In this document: positions 57,201 through 64,000 of the stretch, piece by piece | Numbering within the stretch: position 1 is the first letter of the stretch | How the letters are laid out: every line of letters begins with the position of its first letter | NCBI RefSeq assembly: GCF_000204055.1 | Contig: NW_006768772.1 | Location: 1,048,339 to 1,112,338, forward strand | DNA from: Melampsora larici-populina 98AG31 | Taxonomy: Eukaryota; Basidiomycota; Pucciniomycetes; Pucciniales; Melampsoraceae | Length of the DNA stretch: 64,000 nt | Direction: 5' to 3' | Program-made: the position numbers and the translations under genes | The notes under the pieces: model-generated | What the model was told of the DNA's origin: nothing | Databases searched by the model: none | What the model saw: only the letters and a program-made list of their open reading frames with translations

Positions 57201-59179
57201 CACGAGTCGCATCACGATTGTCGAATAGACCATTTCGAGCGGAAGCCACAAGGACCGTGCAGAAATCGGAGAAATCACCCTTTGAAGCCTTCTTGATTGA
57301 AGTTGAAAGGAGGCGAGCATCTTTAGATTTTAGTATAGTAGGTGAAAACGCATTGATGTTATCTGACATGTAGTCGTTGCGGCTGTACTTTATGTTCTCA
57401 TCATCAGCGTACTTCATATTGAGGGCTTTGATTAGGCTACGGAGATTTTTGAGGTCTTCACAAGCTGCACATACGGTGTTCGTGATGTTGTTCTGCTTGC
57501 ATTGAAATGTTTTACTGCACTGGCTAGAATATATAGCGCTTCGGTCTCCGTGACGCTTGATTTGCCATTTCGATCGAGCATCAAGAGTTACAATCAATTG
57601 TGTTTTCTGCTCGGGAGTCAACTTGGCCTCTTGAGCATCTTTTCCGAAAAGTTCCTTGCAGATTTCGTGTCGGGTGTTGCCACAATAGACAGTGAAAGAT
57701 TTCGACACAAAGCTTGCAATCGAACTCGAAGCTTGTTCTCGTTTCCAGGTATCGTCGTTGAGTCCCGGACAAGACACCGTGATCATATTCTTAGCAATCA
57801 CCGACCTTCCAAAAAAATTAGTTAATTGGGTAGTCTCCTTGAGGCTGAGAGTCTTATCTTTGCATGTTTCTGTTACGAAACATTGATCATCAGTCCAAAG
57901 AGACCTTATAAGTGAATAAGTGACAAATTGTCGCTTACCAGAGTCCCAGTGAGTTTTTGCTGGTCTAACACGGCCACCGTTAAGCCAGATCGGTTTGGCA
58001 CCACAGTGGCACGAGAGCTCTTTACCTCCAAGGCGGTCTTCCACCTGGCATCGGGTGCAATTCTTGCCACGTGTTGATAACGGGCACAATTCAAGAAGAT
58101 CTGATTGCTTCGGTTGAGGATCTTGAGGAGGTTTGTTCGGGAAAGTACCTCCGATGAACTCCAAGTCACTATCCTCGTCAGAGTTGAGCGTGTTCTTATT
58201 GACAGTTTTGATCGGTTTGTCGTGGTCAGAGGACAAAACGACGACTTTCAAGTCCTTGGTACTAGTAGTGCGTGGTTGCTTGGCTGGACAGATCGGGGGT
58301 TTGAGCGTGTTTTTATTGGCAGATTTGATCGGTTCGTCATGGTCAGAGGACAAAACGACGACTGTCGAGCCCTTGCTACTAGTAGTTTGAGGTTGCTTGG
58401 CTGGATGTATCGGGGTCTTGAGCGTTTTCTTATTGACAGTCTTGATCGGTTCGTCGTGGTCAGAGGACAAAACGACAACTTTTGAGTTGTTGGTACTAGT
58501 AGTGCATGGTTGCTTGGCTGGACGGATCGGGGTCTTTGGGGTGGTGGACACCACTTGGCGTTTCTCGCCGCTGCGTTGTTCGTCAAAATCTGAAGGAAGT
58601 ACAGAGATCGAAACTCGAATCAGTTTCAAAAGTCTCCATAATAACAAGAAATAAAAAAAACTGAACACTTTATACACTTACCTGGATTCGTATCGACAGC
58701 TCCCAAATCTGATGGAAATGTTTAAAGAAGATGTTGAAAAAGGTTGAAATAGTTTGATTCTCAAATCAGTGTCAAATACGAAAACATGATCTACTTTCTA
58801 TATAAATAAATAACAATAACGGCGAAACAGCTAAAGAGGCTAAAGACTTACCTTTCAGGGCAGATACAATATTGTCGAGCTTGACCTTGATAAGCTTGTC
58901 AGAATCGGCATCCCAAGAATGGTGCTTTCGAGCGTTCTGGATCCATTCGATCACCAACGGAAGTCCAACCGTACCTTTCGATAAGTTTTCTTTGATACAA
59001 TCACGACCAAATACACTATCAAGGGTGGTATTAGCGACAAACCACATTCCCTCATCGTCGGGAACGGGAGATTGAGTGAAACAGCGGAAAATCATATCTG
59101 CGCGAGTTCCTTTGCGGAGACCTGGGCAGTGGTTGCACAGGTTTTCAATCTTTCGTAGAGTTTGATCAACAGATAACAT
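54225..59179 (-). pseudogene. Large DDE transposase-like protein of element 1, one premature stop
   Basis: Seven exons (59179-58852, 58708-58682, 58589-56764, 56699-55481, 55406-55197, 55135-54675, 54602-54225) join in frame to 1,482 codons. Order: an N-terminal helical domain (VFGRDCIKEN, WIQNARKH), three 39-residue repeats with VVVLSSDHDEPIK, a Cys/His segment (CTRCQ, LSCHCGAKP, KTHW), a second Cys pair, then an RNase H-like core. Likely catalytic acids are D680 (ASDQTVC), about D783 (VGADGA), the DPKH motif near 831, and the glutamate of CEHIFGWMR near 1012. About 400 further residues follow. A TGA at 56878-56880 (codon 689) interrupts it, where element 2 has arginine. The ADG, DPKH and distal Glu arrangement recalls P-element/THAP9 enzymes, but I cannot assign the superfamily with certainty. 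A 27-bp micro-exon is used. Confidence 0.85.
58199..58560 (-). repeat. Three 39-residue (117-bp) coding repeats with SUMO-interaction-like motifs
   Basis: The word GGTTGCTTGGCTGGA recurs at 58274, 58391 and 58508, a 117-bp period that keeps frame. Each unit encodes P-x-x-P-A-K-Q-P, then VVVLSSDHD. A hydrophobic run followed by Ser and acidic residues is the usual form of a SUMO-interacting motif; that role is inference. Element 2 has one similar motif (MILISSDNE). Confidence 0.85.
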
Positions 59180-59629
59180 CTTTTTCTTTATCTTTCACGT
59201 GCGTGTAAAGCTGTGTAAAGTAGCTGTATGTGGCTATATTGCGGCTATTTGCGGGGTATTGGTGTTCGAGGGTGTTCGAGGGTTTTTGTGAAAGGGTTTG
59301 AATTGATTGGATCTGGAGTTTCAAGATTTGTCCGAAGAGGGTGGAAGCTTGTAGATCTTGAGCATGTGGCTGCATGTGGAGACTCGAGAGGGCAATACAC
59401 CGGGAACTACCGGGAAACCTAACCTGACCTAACCTGACCTAACCCTACAAACTCCCCTTCCAAGTCACCCACATGAAACCCTCGGAACTCGAAACTCCCC
59501 TTTCACATCACCCACATTTTGGTGAAATCCGGCCAAAAATCCCCTTTCTGGTCACCTACATATGACCAAAAAGGCCCCCGAAAGTCACCTTTCTCGTCAC
59601 CCACATCAACCGGGGCATTCCAGGGTCCT

Positions 59630-59888
59630 CCGCCGCCGCCGCTGCAGCTGCTGCAGCTGCTGCTTTCTTCTCTTTGAACTTCGGATCATAATTGCTTCCA
59701 TTGTATCCTGGATTGAATTTCTTCTTTTCTTTATGGAAGGAAGATCCTGAACCTGAGGCTGCTGAATTGTCTTCGTTATGAGTATCGTTCCACTTCTGGA
59801 ATGGTTTCCGAAAGATTGAAAAGATAGCAGAAGAGAATGGGATTTCGAGAATATCGACTATCAGATATCTAAAGTGACAGGGTCTCAC
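59630..59888 (-). pseudogene. Interrupted gag C-terminus of the second DIRS-like element
   Basis: The minus-strand frame shows SGSSFHKEKKKFNPGYNG, then YDPKFKEKK and an alanine run, where the transposon at 53767-59629 begins. The FNPxYxG tail matches that of the gag-like ORF at 1364-2436. The reading frame continues on the other side of the transposon at 53758, so a single insertion broke it. Upstream of about 59800 the frame no longer resembles the first element. Confidence 0.75.
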
Positions 59889-59973
59889 TCTCTTCTTATG
59901 TAAATTCTCATCGAATCCGAATAAACTTTAATTTAATTGAATTTGACTAAAACAAGTCGAACTCGTATGCGAC

Positions 59974-62900
59974 AGGACCCAGGAAAGCTCCTGCTGAGGT
60001 TTCTGACGAAAAATGTCGGAATTTCGGCCAAATTTTGACCGATGTTTCTGACGAAAACTGTCGGAATCTGGCTTTTTGCCAATTATGTTTCTGACGAAAA
60101 ATGTCGGAATTTCGGTCAATTTAGGGCAAATTCGCGGAAAAGACCCCCATGGCTGACTCGGTCCTACCCGGTCTAAGACAAAGATGGTTGGTCTCGGGTT
60201 AGAGCTAGAGCTACCACTTCACACGGCTTAACAACGTTCCACGTTCCACCAAATCATACTTACACAGCCACACGACATTTCACCACTTTTAACCGCATTA
60301 CTACAAACTCAAACTTTCATACAATTCAAACACAATCTACATACTCAGATTCAACCACGAGTCAACATGACACTCCTCAATGATGTTATGAAAGAGGCCT
60401 TATGCCTCGTCGAATCTTCTCCAAAAATTGTGACTGCCACATACAAAGATGAAATCTATAAAAGATTTTCCAACCCTCCAGATGTAGACGAGGATGATGT
60501 GGACGAAGGTATTTGGATGACAGTCAATCGAAAACTTGACGCGTTGTTTGGTCGAGATGATGGTCACAAGCACATCTTAAAAGGTCCTGAAGGGATTTCT
60601 TTGGTGATTGACTGGGTCAATGAAGCACGCAAGCACCCTTCCTGGGATTCACCAGAAGACAAAGAAAAAAAATTGCAAAAAAAAGGTGGCTTTGATTCCG
60701 CATCAGATCGGTTGGTGAAGCTCAAATTTGAGCGCATTTGTAGCAAAGTTAAGGGTAAGTTTATCCCTGATTCTATATTTCATGATCATGTTTCACGGTC
60801 TAATCAGGTCCAATGATCCTTATTTTATCTCTATCAGAACTCGAAGGATCTCTACAAAGTGAAACTCGACCTGCTCAAGCCATACCAAACCCATCAAATG
60901 GAATCAAGCGCCGAATTGTATCTAACCCGACCCTCGATCTCAATGTTGCAATTGCTGAGGAGCCTAAGCCTCCACCAAAACGACAGCAAAAAAAAACTAG
61001 TGGATCTACTATGATTCTGATCTCATCTGACAACGAGGTTATATTTGTTGGAAGTAATCTTAAACAATCAAAAACAAAAACAAAGCCAAAGAAACAAAAC
61101 ACGATCAATCAATGTCCTCTTTCAAAAGCAGACCAGCCTTGCATACGTTGTAAGATTGAAGTCCATGAAAAGGGCAAGCTTCTCAAATGTCATTGTGGCT
61201 CAGCGCCAGTAACTTTGCGCAAAGGGCGAAGTGAAGCTGCACAAGTGCACTGGAAAAGTGGTAGGTTTTTTCGCTCTTTCACATCTTGAATAATTTTTAA
61301 ACCAGTGCTGATTTGCTTGAAATCGTTTATCACCAGCTATGTGTCAGAATGCAACGGCTCGTTTGAAAACCAACACGCTTTTGAGCGCGTACTTTGTAAA
61401 AGACCCTGCTGTTCAACCCGTCAACAAGAACATCATCGACACGGTTTGCCTAGGTCTTACAGATGAAACCTGGGTTCGTCCTCGAGCCACTCAGACAATT
61501 GCACAATTCTTGGAGAGCACTTGTACAATCTATCGTGGTGTTGACCGGCACAGTCTTCGCAAAGAACTCTTTGGACACAATATCCGCGAGAACGATCTCA
61601 CCTCATCACAAAAAGCCGAACTTCTTGCAACAATGGACGCACGTGCAACATGGGTGGTCAAGAGAAACGGTGATCGGAATGCCATCTACTCGAAATCTTG
61701 CGAAAGTACTTTCAAACGTCTCAAGAACGACCCTATTCAAACCTGCAAACCATGCCTTGATTTGAAAGAAGTCGACAGCGTAACTTCGGCTATTAACCAT
61801 AAATATGCTGACCCCGACAACTTCAAGTTTACACCTACCGCCTTGCAGCGTATTGATACATACCATAGTCTTAGGCGAAAGCACTTAGAAGTTGATATTC
61901 TTTCAACTTCACTTGAATCTTCGACTGGTGGCGACTTTAGCGATTTTCTCCATAAGCTATCACTCTTGGCTAACAAGGGACTTTTCAATAACCGCGAAGC
62001 GATGAAAGGCATGATAATGGGATGTTCTATACGTGCCGAGCGCGAGGAGGCAGGAAAATCTCTCCGAGGTATGCGAATTGATGAACATCTGAATGATTGC
62101 CTCACCACTTTGGGTGCAATGAGCAAGAGTGCCCTTAAGATTGTCACCAAGAATTTCGTCGGGAAAACCTTACGATGCCAAAGAATGGATCGGGCAAAAA
62201 GTAAGAGTCAGATCGAAGACGGAATGGCTCAAGGAAATTTCGATCGTGCAGGCGCAATCCTGTCTGAGCTTGGATACTCAGGTCCTGTTACAGTAGGCTC
62301 AGATCAAACAGTCTGTGTCCAAACCCTTCGTCATCATCGTGGATTCATCGTCGGAGCCCAAGGAGGCGACATACCCTTCAATAGCCCAAATGAACTGCAA
62401 GTCTTACTTGAGAAAATCAAGGACGAGAATAGTCTATGCTCAAAAGTAAGTCTTTATAGATATTGTATGCTATCATTATTATGTCCACTAATTCATGATA
62501 TCTATTTAACTACTAGATCCGAGTTTACACAATGCAAGTTCCTCTTCCGAATATACCAACTCTAGTGGTTGCTTTGTTAGCTAGTCGATCGGACGAAGGA
62601 GGCGATGAGATTGCAACACTTCATGAAACAGTTATCATGATGAGTCAAGCTGCCGGTATCAATGTATTGTCAATCGGTGCGGATGGAGCAGCAAATGAAC
62701 TGGCTGCTCAGGCCAAACTGAATCAAATGGCCACTCGATTTTTGACTTATAAAAACGAAAAACATGATGTACACATCAAAGTCCCACTCTTGGGCAATCC
62801 ACTCCTTCCAATCGTGACCTTACAAGACCCTAAGCATGCTAGGAAGACCGGCGCAAATCAACTTTTATCGGGATCACGCTTGATCACTTTAGGAAAATAT

Positions 62901-64000
62901 GTTGTTTCTCTCCAGGATCTTTCTCAGGTTCTACAAACACCAAACAGCCCGCTCCTTACAAAGGATGTGTTTGACTGTGATAAACAAGACGACGGACGAG
63001 CTCTGAGGACCTTCTGCTCTGAAACTGTGGCGGTCACGCTGGCTCAACCGGACTGTTCTGGATTAACTGTATATCTTTACATCATCGGCGAACTTTGTGA
63101 TGCTTGGTTAAACAAAACAATGGGCCATCGTGAACGCATCAGAGCTGTGTGGACGTCTGGTTTCTTCTTACGGTTCTGGAAAGCTCATCTTCTCAAGCGT
63201 CAAAAAGAAACGAAAGGTCTGATGAGCTTTCATCTCAATGGAATTTCTCATGCCAGCTTCAAGATCTTTTCAAGTCTTGCTGAATCATTTTTGGCGCTGA
63301 TCATTTCACATCGAGAATATTATGGTGATTTCCCGTTTTGTCCATGGAAGCACGGAACAGAAGCTTGTGAACACATCTTTGGATGGATGCGTGTCATCTT
63401 TCCCAATTTTAGTGTCCTTGATGCCCGCCTCATGATGCCAAAGATCATCGCAGTTGTCAAGAGCATCATGAGTGGTAGAATGAAGATGCCACCATCGGAA
63501 CACCTACATGCGGGCTACCAGATCTCTTTAAATGAAGAAAATCCCAACAACCTCGATCATCTGCGCAACTTTCCGTCTAATAAAGAGATATCAGACGATC
63601 TCGACATTGCCAAAAAACGTGCTCTTAGTTTGGCAGAATATTGTGAGATGGTTGTAAATGAGCTTGAAGATTTAGACGATGATGTAGAGGAAATTGTCCG
63701 ATCAACTGTTGAGAAAGTTCAAGAAGACTCGCCGGGTTAGTAATTATAAGCAAAGATATCTCCGTATCTTCTGTTTGTTAAGCTGATAATTTTCTACAAT
63801 TTGCAGATATCTCAACGAGCGCTGCCAAAGATTATCAAATAAAATATGGCTTCGACATGGGGGAATTTCCCGAGGATGAGGCTTTTGAAACCGCAGCTAT
63901 ATTAACAAAAGAGCAGAATGCTCTCAATCTCATGCTCGATAAAGTACCCGAAACTCTTGAGGGCGACGTAGTTCAGAATGCTGCGATGTCAATATCAAAC
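59974..64000. mobile_element. Second transposon of the same family, left part only (element 2)
   Basis: The left end reads AGGACCCAGGAAAGCTCC at 59974, matching element 1 for the first seven bases and at most of the next eight. Three subterminal repeats of TTTCTGACGAAAA(A/C)TGTCGG begin at 60000, 60045 and 60088; they differ from the GTCACCCAC repeats of element 1, so each element has its own likely binding sites. The octamer TATGCGAC (59966-59973) should recur beyond the right end, outside the window. A transposase gene homologous to that of element 1 runs left to right. It lies 344 bp from element 1 in opposite gene orientation. Confidence 0.8.
60367..64000 (+). CDS. Large DDE transposase-like protein of element 2 (partial, runs off the window)
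   Basis: Exons 60367-60754, 60838-61260, 61337-62445, 62517-63735 and 63807 onward join in frame with introns of 71-83 bp. There is no stop in the part seen. It is homologous to the protein of element 1 along its length: N-terminal domain (LFGRDDGHKH, WVNEARKH), one MILISSDNE motif, the Cys/His segment (CIRCK, LKCHCGSAP, QVHW), DQTVC, IGADGAANE, DPKHARKTG, CEHIFGWMR and the KEQNAL region. The fourth exon has exactly the length of its counterpart in element 1 (1,219 bp). An intron at 61261-61336 has no equivalent in element 1, where a short in-frame segment is retained. The role is inferred to be cutting and joining of element ends, with the same superfamily doubt as for element 1. Confidence 0.88.

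Larger units (their letters stand above)
53767..59629. mobile_element. 5.9-kb DNA transposon with 37-bp terminal repeats and 8-bp duplication (element 1)
   Basis: The two ends share 37 identical bases in inverted orientation, beginning AGGACCCTGGAATGCCCCGG. CCGCCGCC lies directly outside both (53759-53766 and 59630-59637), an 8-bp target duplication. Subterminal copies of GTCACCCAC cluster within about 170 bp of each end, in inverted orientation between the ends, as expected of transposase binding sites. One long minus-strand gene fills the interior. The element sits in the alanine-rich end of the gag gene of the second DIRS-like element. An 8-bp duplication fits P, hAT and KDZ-type superfamilies; the protein argues against typical hAT. 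Confidence 0.93.

Noticed and set aside
57905..57938. Short GT-AG intron in the element 1 transposase gene
   Set aside because: At 34 bp it is too short and removing it would shift the frame; the frame is open through it.
54225..63735. Divergent pair of related genes as a homeodomain mating-type locus
   Set aside because: Both proteins are large DDE-like transposases, with transposon ends and an 8-bp duplication; no homeodomain is present.
1..64000. CRISPR arrays, bacterial operons, tRNA or rRNA genes
   Set aside because: No regularly spaced short repeats, no operon structure and no tRNA- or rRNA-like sequence was found; the window is eukaryotic.

Overview
This is eukaryotic DNA: AT-rich, with short GT-AG introns of about 65-95 bp, no tRNA or rRNA gene that I could see, and one run of Ns from a draft assembly. 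Gene structure and transposon content suggest a basidiomycete, most likely a repeat-rich rust fungus (Pucciniales). That placement is inference from protein style, intron size and repeat content.

Most of the window is layered mobile DNA. From 1.0 to 6.0 kb a Harbinger-type inverted-repeat element with TTA duplications holds a tyrosine-recombinase (DIRS/Ngaro-like) retroelement with gag-like, reverse transcriptase/RNase H and recombinase genes. From 7.1 to 13.1 kb lie a decayed Harbinger transposase and a complete-length Harbinger element with a Myb/SANT-like gene and a DDE transposase that has lost both its frame and its third catalytic residue. From 13 to 24.8 kb there is no convincing host gene, only MITEs, foldback elements, diverged tandem repeats, a possible solo LTR and a Mutator-like MITE family that includes a 55-bp copy.

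From 25 to 40 kb is the only island of host genes: a small secreted cysteine-rich protein (+), a nine-exon flavocytochrome b2 type lactate dehydrogenase (+), a TOPORS-like RING protein (+), the orphan last exons of a glutamine-synthetase-like gene (-), and a many-exon AlkB-like 2-oxoglutarate/Fe(II) oxygenase (-). These genes form no obvious pathway.

From 40 to 50 kb is again MITEs, including nested insertions and a palindromic element with the assembly gap inside it. From about 50 kb to the end lies a second DIRS-like retroelement (-). Its gag gene has been broken by two related DNA transposons placed head to head. The first (53767-59629) has 37-bp terminal inverted repeats and an 8-bp target duplication, and encodes a 1,482-codon transposase-like protein with one premature stop. 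The second (59974 to beyond the window) begins with the same AGGACCC end and has an uninterrupted copy of the gene as far as the window shows. They belong to a family of large DDE-like proteins that I cannot place firmly in a named superfamily; it shows P-element-like motifs. This is the most notable system here.
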